From CADAWZ01 sp045114665 (GTDB lineage Bacteria > Vulcanimicrobiota > CADAWZ01), in the NCBI GenBank assembly GCA_045114665.1, contig JBGUKW010000061.1, forward strand, positions 1 through 23,704: 23,704 nucleotides of DNA, written 5' to 3'. Below are positions 1-7,536 of the stretch, piece after piece. Position 1 is the stretch's first letter, and each line of letters opens with the position of its first letter. The notes beneath the pieces are model-generated. The model was not told the origin of the DNA, did not search any database, and saw only the letters and a list, made by a program, of their open reading frames with translations. Made by a program: the position numbers and the translations under genes.

Positions 1-1
1 T

Positions 2-148
2 TTTTCAAATCCAGTCTGTGGTGTTCATCATGATCGAGATATAAACGCTGCAATAAATATTCTTCAAGAAGGTTTACACATATTATCTAAACGCCGAGAA
101 GAGAAACTGAAAGACAGAGAAGAAGCTAAACAATTAAATAAAAAATAA
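2..148 (+). CDS. tnpB: TnpB (IS200/IS605 OrfB) C-terminal fragment, cut by window edge
   Basis: Reading from base 2 gives 48 residues and a TAA stop at 146-148. The segment contains NPVCGVHHDRDINAAINIL, the signature of the TnpB zinc-ribbon tail and the last RuvC motif (the D of HDRDINAA is the third catalytic acidic residue). A charged Lys/Glu-rich tail follows. TnpB is an RNA-guided nuclease that uses omega-RNA made from the element's own 3' end to cut the empty donor site and favour retention of the transposon. Only the end of the gene is visible, so I cannot tell whether the nuclease is intact. The conserved RuvC-III motif shows no decay in this part. Confidence 0.8.
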   Translation, partial: FSNPVCGVHHDRDINAAINILQEGLHILSKRREEKLKDREEAKQLNKK

Positions 149-365
149 TAAAGATTATAAAAAGAATGCCCTATATATGAAGGATTTCATATATAGGGGC
201 AGGTAGGGATGGAATAGCCTAAACTTGGCGGACAAAATATAAAATATATTGTTACTCCATAAGCTTGTGGAGATGGGGGGAAAGCTGTTCGTAGTAATAC
301 GAAATGTGGTAATAACCGCTGTCGTTGAAGCAAGAAGCTCGGCTACTTCTAGCCGAGTAGTTCAC
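149..365 (+). ncRNA. Probable omega-RNA scaffold of TnpB
   Basis: About 215 bases follow the tnpB stop with no open gene but strong secondary structure. A stem of about 14 bp with one bulged C (168-181 with 186-200, loop GGAT) lies near the start, and the 8-bp right-end hairpin (338-345 with 350-357) lies at the end. In TnpB systems the omega-RNA is transcribed from this position and ends at the element boundary, with the first bases of flanking DNA serving as guide. Here that guide would start at about 366, in the ligA leader. The position and folds are seen in the sequence. The omega-RNA role is inferred from the family. Confidence 0.5.
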
Positions 366-396
366 AAACGAACGGAGACGGAAGAAACGAAAACAA

Positions 397-2436
397 ATGA
401 GAACAGAAAAAATGGAAGATATAGATAAGATAAAAGAAGAACTTGAAAAGTTAAAAAACGAAATAAGAGAAAATGCCTATAGATATTATGTTGAAGACAA
501 TCCAACAATATCTGATGCCGAATATGACATAATGTTTAAAAGGCTTCTCGAAATTGAAGAAAAATATCCTGAATTAAAAACAAGTGATTCTCCTTCAAAC
601 AGAGTTGGTGGTGAAGTAATATCTGAATTTAATAAAATTCAACATAAAATTCCAATGCTCAGTCTTTCAAATATGTTTTCAGAAAGTGATATTAGACAAT
701 TTGACAGAAAAATTAAAGACATTTTAAAAACAGAAAATGAAATTGAATATGCTGTTGAATTTAAATTTGATGGTCTTGCTGTAAGTGCAGTCTATGAAGA
801 TGGTATTTTTTCTTTGGGAAGTACAAGAGGCGATGGAACAACTGGAGAAGATGTTACATCAAATTTAAAAACAATAAAATCACTTCCCTTAAAACTTCGT
901 GGAGAATATCCAAAACATGTTGAGTTCAGAGGCGAAGTAATAATGAAACTAGACAGCTTCAAAGAATTAAACAAAAAAAGAGCTGAAAATGGAGAAAAAA
1001 TATTTGCAAATCCTCGAAATGCAGCCGCAGGCTCACTCAGACAACTTGATTCTTCAATAACAGCTTCTCGAAACCTCGATTTATACATATATTCACTAAA
1101 TACAGATATAGAAAATATAAAATCACACAGCGAAGCAATGAAATATGCAGAAGCACTCGGCTTCCAAGTTGAAAAAAATAGAAAAGTCGTTGTTGGTGTC
1201 GAGAAATTATACGAATTTTGCAAATATTGGACAGAAAACAGAAAAAACTTAAATTATGAAATAGACGGAATAGTAATAAAAGTAAACAATTTTGAACAAC
1301 AGCAAAAATGCGGATTCATAACACGCTCACCTCGCTGGGCTTCTGCATTTAAATTTCCTGCCTCACAGGTAAGAACAAGGCTAAATAATATTGAATGTCA
1401 GACAGGAAGAACAGGAGTTATAACACCTGTTGCAATTTTAGAGCCAATAGTTGCAGACGGGTCATTAATATCAAGAGCAACACTACACAATCAAGATGAA
1501 ATAACAAAAAAAGACCTCAGAATCGGTGATATGGTTTGGATTCACAAAGCTGCTCTCGTTATTCCAGAGGTAATAGCCTCTATTCCTGAACTTCGAACAG
1601 GAAATGAAATCCCCTATATCATGCCTGATACTTGCCCCGCTTGTGGTGAAAAAGCAGTTAGACAAGCTGGAGAATCTGCTTTAAAATGTATAAATATTTC
1701 TTGCCCAGCTCAAAAATTGAGAAAAATAATACATTTTGTTTCTAAAAAAGCAATGAACATTGACGGCTTTGGAAAAGAAATAGCTACAATGTTATATGAA
1801 AACAATCTTGTAACAGAAATAACAGACATATACAATCTAAAATATAAAGATTTAGAAAATTTGCCAAATATGGCAGAAATAAGCATAAACAACATATTAA
1901 ATGCAATAGAAAAAGCTAAAAAAAGACCTTTAAAAAATTTCATATATGCACTTGGAATCCCCAATGTAGGAGAAAAAGCCTCAAATCTCATTGCAGAACA
2001 TTTCAGAACAATGGAAAAAATTTTGAATGCAAAATATGAAAGTTATATATTTGATGATGGAAAAACTGCAATAGATGATATAGGAAATGTAACTGCCAAC
2101 AGTTGTATAAAATTTTTCAATGAAAACAAGGAACTGATAATTAAATGTGGCGAATTGGGGCTTTATGAAAATTTGCCAGAAAAAGAAGAGACGGAAAATG
2201 TAAATTTGCCATTTACAGGAAAAATATTTGTACTTACTGGCACTCTTTCAAGTATGACGAGAGATGAGGCATCAGAAAAGATAATTGCCCTTGGTGGCAA
2301 AACTTCAAATTCAGTTTCTAAAAAGACTTCTTTTGTTATTGCTGGAGAAAATGGAGGGTCTAAGCTGACAAAAGCAACTTCTTTGGGAATACCTGTGAAG
2401 AATGAAGCAGAATTTTTAGAAATGATTAAAAGTTAA
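397..2436 (+). CDS. ligA: NAD+-dependent DNA ligase LigA
   Basis: It seals nicks in duplex DNA using NAD+, and is normally essential for joining Okazaki fragments and for repair. At 679 aa it has the usual full length. Domains in order: the Ia NAD-binding helices (HEYYVEDNPTISD-like segment near residues 30-40), the adenylation domain with KFDG and the nucleotidyl Lys at 123, an OB fold, a zinc finger with Cys413, Cys416, Cys431 and Cys436, helix-hairpin-helix repeats (IDGFG, GIPNVGEK), and a C-terminal BRCT domain from about residue 603 to the end. The chosen start has GGAAG about 11 bases upstream. An ATG five codons later (412) is an alternative. The IS element ends about 31 bases upstream, so the native promoter may have been displaced. 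No frame disruption is seen. Confidence 0.97.
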   Translation: MRTEKMEDIDKIKEELEKLKNEIRENAYRYYVEDNPTISDAEYDIMFKRLLEIEEKYPELKTSDSPSNRVGGEVISEFNKIQHKIPMLSLSNMFSESDIRQFDRKIKDILKTENEIEYAVEFKFDGLAVSAVYEDGIFSLGSTRGDGTTGEDVTSNLKTIKSLPLKLRGEYPKHVEFRGEVIMKLDSFKELNKKRAENGEKIFANPRNAAAGSLRQLDSSITASRNLDLYIYSLNTDIENIKSHSEAMKYAEALGFQVEKNRKVVVGVEKLYEFCKYWTENRKNLNYEIDGIVIKVNNFEQQQKCGFITRSPRWASAFKFPASQVRTRLNNIECQTGRTGVITPVAILEPIVADGSLISRATLHNQDEITKKDLRIGDMVWIHKAALVIPEVIASIPELRTGNEIPYIMPDTCPACGEKAVRQAGESALKCINISCPAQKLRKIIHFVSKKAMNIDGFGKEIATMLYENNLVTEITDIYNLKYKDLENLPNMAEISINNILNAIEKAKKRPLKNFIYALGIPNVGEKASNLIAEHFRTMEKILNAKYESYIFDDGKTAIDDIGNVTANSCIKFFNENKELIIKCGELGLYENLPEKEETENVNLPFTGKIFVLTGTLSSMTRDEASEKIIALGGKTSNSVSKKTSFVIAGENGGSKLTKATSLGIPVKNEAEFLEMIKS

Positions 2437-2537
2437 TTTGATTTATTTTCTACTATGTAACTTTATGTTTTCTGCCAAATCTCATTTAGGGCAATTTGCA
2501 AATATTTCTTTCTACTTATGACTAATTTGCAAGTTTT

Positions 2538-2672
2538 ACTTTTTGGGTATAAGTCATTTCTTTTTATCTTTCTAATTTTATTTAAAATAGAGATTTTTTT
2601 AAGTAGGAGCTTTCTTTTTAGTCTATACTACGAGAAAAAGTGATGCAGTTCATTGACTTATACTCAAAAAGT
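2538..2672. repeat. MITE-like segment with 19-bp inverted termini
   Basis: Bases 2538-2556 (ACTTTTTGGGTATAAGTCA) and 2654-2672 (TGACTTATACTCAAAAAGT) are reverse complements at 18 of 19 positions and enclose about 97 AT-rich bases without an open frame. The arrangement resembles a miniature inverted-repeat element. No clear target-site duplication is visible in the flanks. It could instead form a long-range RNA stem between ligA and rarA. Confidence 0.45.
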
Positions 2673-2747
2673 TTGTTGAATTGGATAATTAAAACAAAAA
2701 GACATATTTTTTTATTACCTATGGCGTGTTGCTAAACTACCAAACAG

Positions 2748-2760
2748 CCTCGCAATGACA
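2748..2760 (+). repeat. Interspersed-repeat motif CCTCGCAATGACA, copy 1
   Basis: The 13-base sequence CCTCGCAATGACA occurs identically here and at 6505-6517, both between genes. It resembles one end of the short palindromic interspersed repeats (ATTGCCGCG...CCTCGCAATGAC type) found between genes of many bacteria. This copy lacks the recognisable other half. Confidence 0.4.
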
Positions 2761-2896
2761 AAGTGGCAGTATACAGGAATATATTGGATAGTTTATATCA
2801 ACTTTAAAATATGCAAAAATAGGTTTACAAACACGATCTAACAAGTTGCTTTTGTCAGCTATTAGACTAAAGAGGCAGAAGAGAAGGATAAAAACA

Positions 2897-4186
2897 ATGA
2901 AAAATAACGATAAACAGGAAGAATTATTTGACATAACACTAAAAAAAAATATGGCGATGTCTGCCCCACTCTCTGCACGAATGAGACCTCGAACCCTTGA
3001 AGAATTCGTTGGACAGAAAAAGACTGTTGGAAAAAATACTGTTCTTCGTCGTCTGATAGAAAATGACAATTCAGGATCACTTATTTTGTGGGGACCTCCA
3101 GGATGTGGCAAAACAACACTTGCAAGAATAATAGCAAAAGAGAGCAAAGCAAAATTTTATCCGATAAGTGCTGTTGCAAGTGGTGTTGCCGATTTGAGAA
3201 AAGTAGTTGCTTCAGCAAGGGAAAATAAAGCTATGTATGCCCAAAAATCAATTCTCTTCATTGATGAAATACATAGATTTAACAAAGCACAACAAGACGC
3301 TATTTTGCCATTTGTAGAAAGTGGGCTTATAACTTTAATAGGTGCAACTACAGAAAATCCATCTTTTGAAGTTAACAATGCTCTTCTCTCAAGATGTAGA
3401 GTTTATGTTATGGAGAGTTTAAATGACGATGACATAAAAAACATTATCCAAAAAGCATTAAATGACAATGAGAGAGGAATGGTTCAATATAACCCTGAAA
3501 TAACAGAAGAGGCAATGGAACTATTGATAAAACAATCAAGAGGTGATGCAAGAGTTGCATTAAATACATTGGAATATGCAATTCTTTCAAGTCCTTTAGA
3601 TTCCGAAACAAACAAAAGAGTGGTTACAGCTAGTTCAATGGAAGAAGCCCTCTGTTTTAGAAGCATTGGATATGACAAAAGTGGGGATAATCACTATGAT
3701 ACAATATCTGCTTTCATAAAGAGCATGAGAAATTCCGATCCCAATGCCACTGTTTATTGGCTTGCAAGAATGATAGAAGGCGGAGAAGATCCACTGTTTA
3801 TAGCAAGAAGAATGATAATATTTGCCTCTGAAGATGTTGGTTTGGGCGATCCACATGCACTCCCACTAGCAGTATCTGCTTTTCAAGGTGTACATTCAAT
3901 AGGTATGCCTGAAGGAAGAATTCTTTTGTCAGAAGTTGCTTGTTATCTTGCTCTTGCACCTAAAAATAATTCTTCATATATGGCGATAAATTCAGCTCTT
4001 GAAGATGTGAGAAATGGCAAAATATATCCTGTTCCCAAACATCTGAGAAATGCAGTTACAGGTCTAATGAAAAATGAAGGTTATGGAAAAGGTTATAAAT
4101 ATGCCCACGACTATGAAGACCACAAAACAGATATGGTCTGTTTGCCTGAAGAATTAAAAGACAAAAAATACTTTATACCAAAATAA
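2897..4186 (+). CDS. rarA: Replication-associated recombination protein RarA (MgsA), AAA+ ATPase
   Basis: It is an AAA+ ATPase of the clamp-loader-like RarA/MgsA/WRNIP1 family, which acts at stalled replication forks and unwinds duplex ends. The N-terminus carries the family's LSARMRPRTLEEFVGQ stretch (residues 25-40). Walker A is GPPGCGKT (66-73) and Walker B is FIDEIHR (121-127). Sensor 1 lies in GATTENPSF, followed by an arginine-finger-like LLSRCRV. The C-terminal tetramerisation domain contains MIEGGEDPLFIARRMIIFASEDVGLGDP. The start at 2897 was chosen because AAGG lies about 9 bases upstream. The open frame extends to an ATG at 2846, but the added N-terminal residues are basic, not family-like and have no clear ribosome-binding site. 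The resulting 429 aa is close to the family norm. Confidence 0.95.
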   Translation: MKNNDKQEELFDITLKKNMAMSAPLSARMRPRTLEEFVGQKKTVGKNTVLRRLIENDNSGSLILWGPPGCGKTTLARIIAKESKAKFYPISAVASGVADLRKVVASARENKAMYAQKSILFIDEIHRFNKAQQDAILPFVESGLITLIGATTENPSFEVNNALLSRCRVYVMESLNDDDIKNIIQKALNDNERGMVQYNPEITEEAMELLIKQSRGDARVALNTLEYAILSSPLDSETNKRVVTASSMEEALCFRSIGYDKSGDNHYDTISAFIKSMRNSDPNATVYWLARMIEGGEDPLFIARRMIIFASEDVGLGDPHALPLAVSAFQGVHSIGMPEGRILLSEVACYLALAPKNNSSYMAINSALEDVRNGKIYPVPKHLRNAVTGLMKNEGYGKGYKYAHDYEDHKTDMVCLPEELKDKKYFIPK

Positions 4187-4279
4187 TTTTTTATAGTTTA
4201 TTTTGACCTGTAAAATTTACCCAATTTAGAGTTTATTAACACTCATTATTAATAAAAAAATATACAACAAGGATAAAAC

Positions 4280-6457
4280 ATGGACAAAAGGAAAGGTTTT
4301 AATTTAAACAGATTATCACCAATAAAAACAATCTCTTCCTCATATTCATATTCCCTTTTTTATGCACAGGATAAAACCACTAAAGAAATATTTCTTGTAA
4401 ATAAAATAAATAAAAATCCAATTCCACAAAAAAATAAAAAAAGATATGCAGAAATTTATTTTGAAAACAATTCTGAATTAAAGAAAAAATATAGAAAACT
4501 TTCAGACAAAGTTTTACAAGAAATAACCGCACAAGCCATACAATCACAATTATATATCTACAGAAAATTACTAAAAAAAGATTATGCACTCAAAAATTAT
4601 ATTGAAATTGAGAATGATTCACAAATTTATTTTATATTCCAAGACATACCACAAACAAATATAAGAGATTTCTTTTCAAAAGAAGAAAACATAAATGACA
4701 ATGAGACAATAAAAGAAGTTTTCCACTCATTTATAGAAATTTTTGCAGATTTATACGATTTTGAAGCAGGAGAGTTAATATATCAATTCTCTTCACCAGA
4801 AGAAATATTGATAAGTGATTCAGGAATATTTTTATTAAACTTATTTTCCTGTCGTTTTATAGAAGATACAGATGATTATTCAAATATTTGGCAACAGTTG
4901 ATTTTAAATGACACATCAAAGCCATATATTCCAATAGAAGGCTATAAAAATGATCGTTCTGAATTTTATGCACTCGGAGCTATTTTTTATGAAGCAGTTA
5001 CAGGAATAAAAATTCAAAATTCAAATGAAAGAATATCTTCAGATAAATATACACCTATAAGTGACATTGATGAAAGTTTTCCAATAGAAATAGACAAAAT
5101 AATATCTTTCTGTACAGAGCCTTTAGAAGATAGAAGATTTAAAAATTTCCAAGATTTACAAAATGCTTTTTCCTCAAATCAATTTGGAAAAATTCTTTTG
5201 ACATTTCAAAATCACAAAAATAAAGAAATAAAAATTCTTGATTTTGATACTGTAAAATCAGGTGAGACAAAATCAATAAAAATTTCTGTAAAGAAAAAAG
5301 AAAATATAGAAGCTATCCCCTTTTTAATGGAAACAAACTATATCAAATGGACAAATATTCCTCAACTAGGAAAAACACCAATATTTAAATTTGAAAAACA
5401 AGAAACCACACAGGATGAAATGTTGGGAGAAATAATATTAACTTTTCCAAAAGAACTACCTTTAGGGATTTATGAAGGAATTTTAAAATTTAAAACAACT
5501 TATGGTGAAACAAAAATAAAAATTTATGCACAAATAAATTCAACACCATTATTTTTAAAACCATTTTTTGGAATCTTATATGCTTTTATGTTTTTCTTTT
5601 CAATATATGCCTTTAGACCAGCAGAATATTCATTTACAAATAAAACTGTTTGGAATTTTAACATTTGGAATTTAATAAAAGAAGAGACATTTTCAGCAGG
5701 TCAAATGACTTTAGATGTAACAGATTCAAGCTATTGGAAAATACACACTGACGATGGCGTAAAAGTCAATATTAAAGACAAAAATTTTAATATTTCATTC
5801 GAAAAAAATACACAGTATCAAAAGGCAAAAATAATATCATCTGCATATATTCCTACTTGTGCAGATTTAGACATTGATTTTACAATAGACTCATCTAACA
5901 AAGGACTTTTTGAAAATATAAAATCGAAAATATTTTCGACAAATTCATATTTTGCAGAAATGACAAATATTGAAAATAAAGGAGTAATTATAAAAGTAAA
6001 AAGTGGAAAAGGTGAAAGAAAAGAAGAAATACAAACTTCATATCCACTCGATATAAAAATTAAATATTCTGCTTCTGATTATAAAATAAAATTTACAATA
6101 AATGAACAAACAGCAGAATTTAACGAATTCATTTTTGATGATGTTGCGTTTGTTATTACGGCGGAAAATCTTAAAAAATATGATTCTTCAAGTTGTAGTT
6201 TTGAAAATCTACAAATAAAGACAGGGGCTGTATTAAAGAAAATTCCACCTTATATTATGACATGTAATTCAAAATTGCCTATGTATGCAAAAACAGATGG
6301 AAAAAAAATAAATTATTACACTGAAATTGGTGAATATCTTACAATTTTGGAAGAAAGAAAAGGTCTTGTAAGGATTAGAAAAAATGGATATAAAGCAGGT
6401 TATGGAGAAGGTTGGGTGAAAAAAAATCAATTAACTTTGCCAAAACCTGAAAGTTAG
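4280..6457 (+). CDS. Membrane-anchored kinase-like protein (probable pseudokinase) with SH3-like C-terminus
   Basis: A 725-aa protein whose first 300 or so residues resemble a Ser/Thr protein kinase fold. A lysine sits where the VAIK lysine would be (FLVNK, K42). The C-lobe contains EFYALGAIFYEAVTG (about 228-242), and an R of the EDRRF type is followed by a final helix. The region matching the catalytic loop reads ELIYQFSSPEEILISDSG (about 164-181) and the DFG position reads LNLF, so the catalytic HRD Asp and the DFG Asp appear to be missing. The glycine-rich loop is also absent. A beta-rich domain of about 100 aa follows, then one transmembrane segment (about 428-446), a long extracytoplasmic beta-rich region, and an SH3-like domain (about 665-723, ending YGEGWVKKNQL). 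AAGGA lies just upstream of the ATG. Substrate or ligand is unknown. A regulatory or scaffolding envelope sensor is an inference. Confidence 0.7.
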   Translation: MDKRKGFNLNRLSPIKTISSSYSYSLFYAQDKTTKEIFLVNKINKNPIPQKNKKRYAEIYFENNSELKKKYRKLSDKVLQEITAQAIQSQLYIYRKLLKKDYALKNYIEIENDSQIYFIFQDIPQTNIRDFFSKEENINDNETIKEVFHSFIEIFADLYDFEAGELIYQFSSPEEILISDSGIFLLNLFSCRFIEDTDDYSNIWQQLILNDTSKPYIPIEGYKNDRSEFYALGAIFYEAVTGIKIQNSNERISSDKYTPISDIDESFPIEIDKIISFCTEPLEDRRFKNFQDLQNAFSSNQFGKILLTFQNHKNKEIKILDFDTVKSGETKSIKISVKKKENIEAIPFLMETNYIKWTNIPQLGKTPIFKFEKQETTQDEMLGEIILTFPKELPLGIYEGILKFKTTYGETKIKIYAQINSTPLFLKPFFGILYAFMFFFSIYAFRPAEYSFTNKTVWNFNIWNLIKEETFSAGQMTLDVTDSSYWKIHTDDGVKVNIKDKNFNISFEKNTQYQKAKIISSAYIPTCADLDIDFTIDSSNKGLFENIKSKIFSTNSYFAEMTNIENKGVIIKVKSGKGERKEEIQTSYPLDIKIKYSASDYKIKFTINEQTAEFNEFIFDDVAFVITAENLKKYDSSSCSFENLQIKTGAVLKKIPPYIMTCNSKLPMYAKTDGKKINYYTEIGEYLTILEERKGLVRIRKNGYKAGYGEGWVKKNQLTLPKPES

Positions 6458-6480
6458 AGCATAATTTAAATTAAGCGGTT

Positions 6481-6517
6481 AAGATTGCCGCGGTCACCCA
6501 GCTTCCTCGCAATGACA
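6481..6517 (+). repeat. Interspersed-repeat motif, copy 2
   Basis: GATTGCCGCGGTCACCCAG followed by CTTCCTCGCAATGACA lies between the kinase-like gene and the next operon. It shares the exact 13 bases CCTCGCAATGACA with the copy at 2748-2760, and its GC content stands out from the AT-rich surroundings. It resembles the short palindromic intergenic repeats widespread in bacteria. No mobility function is visible. Confidence 0.45.
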
Positions 6518-6630
6518 TCTACCTAAATAGAGGCTTTCTTGGGTAGATTTTAAAATATTAATTAACTAGCACAACAAGTTAATTTATAAAATACGGAATG
6601 CTAATAAGCTAATTGATTTTTTTGCAAAAG

Positions 6631-6673
6631 GGACAGACTCGCTCCTTAATTTCAAAAATTAAAAATTAAGGAG
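6631..6673 (+). repeat. Leader hairpin, GACTCGCTCCTTA type, copy 1
   Basis: CTCCTTAATTT (6642-6652) pairs perfectly over 11 bp with AAATTAAGGAG (6663-6673) across a 10-base loop, 20 bases before the start of the secreted-protein gene. The left side, GACTCGCTCCTTA, matches at 12 of 13 bases a hairpin in the leader of the AAA-ATPase gene (minus strand, 17711-17740). The gene has its own separate TAAGGAGGAG ribosome-binding site at 6681-6690, so this hairpin does not hide it. Confidence 0.45.
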
Positions 6674-6692
6674 AAAAACTTAAGGAGGAGTT

Positions 6693-7517
6693 ATGAAAAA
6701 ATTTTTGACATTTTTAATTGCTGGCTTAATTTTATTTAGTCAAATAAATACAGCATATTCACAAGATGAACAAAAGAACAAAAAAGGAACATATAGGACT
6801 GCACAAGGTTATTTTGTTGAAACAAACAAAGAATTACCGCCTGGAAGTTGCATACCATTTGAGACAAGTTACAGTAAATATCACAAGGCTATAGAACTTG
6901 CTGAAAATGCCTCTCAAATGAAAAATTTGACTTATACAGGACAAAAAACATATTTGGGACAAAAATTTTATTTAATAAAACAAGAAAAAAATACAAATAA
7001 AAAGATATTTGGATATGCTGTCTCCTTAGATTTTTCCAAAGTTTTTGAAATAGAAAGCATGGGAAAAAATATGACAGATATTCCAATATATAATCTTTAT
7101 GAAATTTATCCTGACAGAAATTTAAAACACACTCTAAAAAATGCTATTAAAGTCAGAAGTTATTTTGAATTCCCTGCTCCAGTAAAAGATAATATAACAT
7201 CAGAAGAAGCACTTTCAAAAAGAGTAAAAGAAGTATTTACACCTGAAGTTCACAAAGAACTTATGGAATTAAGCAAAAAAGTATATGCAACAGCTCCAAA
7301 TGGTGAATATCAACTTCAAGTAGGTAGAGGGGCAGATTGCCTTATGGGAAGTTGTATGTTTGAACTGGCAAAAGAAACTCCAGATACCAAAATTTATACA
7401 ATAAAAAAAGAATCAAGAGATGATGAAACTTCTCCATTTGAAATAAAGGAATATAAAATGGTTCAGAAAAATATAAATGGAAAATGGCTTTTTGAAAATT
7501 TTGATCTTTATTATTAA
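6693..7517 (+). CDS. Secreted protein of unknown function
   Basis: I do not recognise this 274-aa protein. It starts with a clear Sec signal peptide (MKKF, a hydrophobic stretch to about residue 20, then AYS before QDE), so the mature protein should be extracytoplasmic. The mature part is Lys-rich, with no further membrane segment. Three cysteines occur: one in GSCIPFE and two in a DCLMGSC motif that could form a disulfide or bind metal. The start is well supported by TAAGGAGGAG a few bases upstream. It is the first gene of a same-strand run, with preA starting 20 bases after its end. The link to the redox and sulfur/selenium genes downstream is positional only. Confidence 0.75.
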   Translation: MKKFLTFLIAGLILFSQINTAYSQDEQKNKKGTYRTAQGYFVETNKELPPGSCIPFETSYSKYHKAIELAENASQMKNLTYTGQKTYLGQKFYLIKQEKNTNKKIFGYAVSLDFSKVFEIESMGKNMTDIPIYNLYEIYPDRNLKHTLKNAIKVRSYFEFPAPVKDNITSEEALSKRVKEVFTPEVHKELMELSKKVYATAPNGEYQLQVGRGADCLMGSCMFELAKETPDTKIYTIKKESRDDETSPFEIKEYKMVQKNINGKWLFENFDLYY

Positions 7518-7536
7518 AAATAGAGGGGAGCAAAAT

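Larger units (their letters stand above)
1..365 (+). mobile_element. 3' part of an IS200/IS605-family element
   Basis: The window opens inside an IS200/IS605-type insertion sequence. Two things show this: the tnpB C-terminus (2-148) and a right-end structure near 329-365. There, GAAGCAAGAAG leads into a perfect 8-bp hairpin (338-345 pairing with 350-357, loop 346-349), followed by TAGTTCAC. A subterminal hairpin followed by TTCAC is typical of IS605-family right ends, which TnpA recognises as single-stranded hairpins. The exact terminal base is inferred (about 365). The left end and any tnpA lie outside the window, so completeness cannot be judged. The element stops about 31 bases before the ligA start codon. 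Confidence 0.75.
2437..2896. other. 460-base spacer between ligA and rarA
   Basis: No convincing gene lies here. The spacer is AT-rich and holds a 135-base segment bounded by 19-base inverted repeats (2538-2672) and a short interspersed-repeat motif (2748-2760), listed separately. I see no clear rho-independent terminator for ligA apart from the potential long-range pairing of those inverted repeats. The rarA promoter is not evident by eye. Confidence 0.6.

Noticed and set aside
792..1223. 143-codon minus-strand frame opposite ligA
   Set aside because: Antisense shadow of the ligase adenylation domain. It is rich in Ser/Phe, as expected from the complement of Lys/Glu codons, and has no family resemblance.
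2737..3147. 136-codon minus-strand frame overlapping the rarA start region
   Set aside because: It overlaps the conserved RarA N-terminus and Walker A region in antisense and has no supporting motif.
7477..7536. Upstream ATG of preA at 7477
   Set aside because: It would overlap the end of the secreted-protein gene and add 20 residues foreign to the family. The ATG at 7537 has a clear GAGGGGAG ahead of it.
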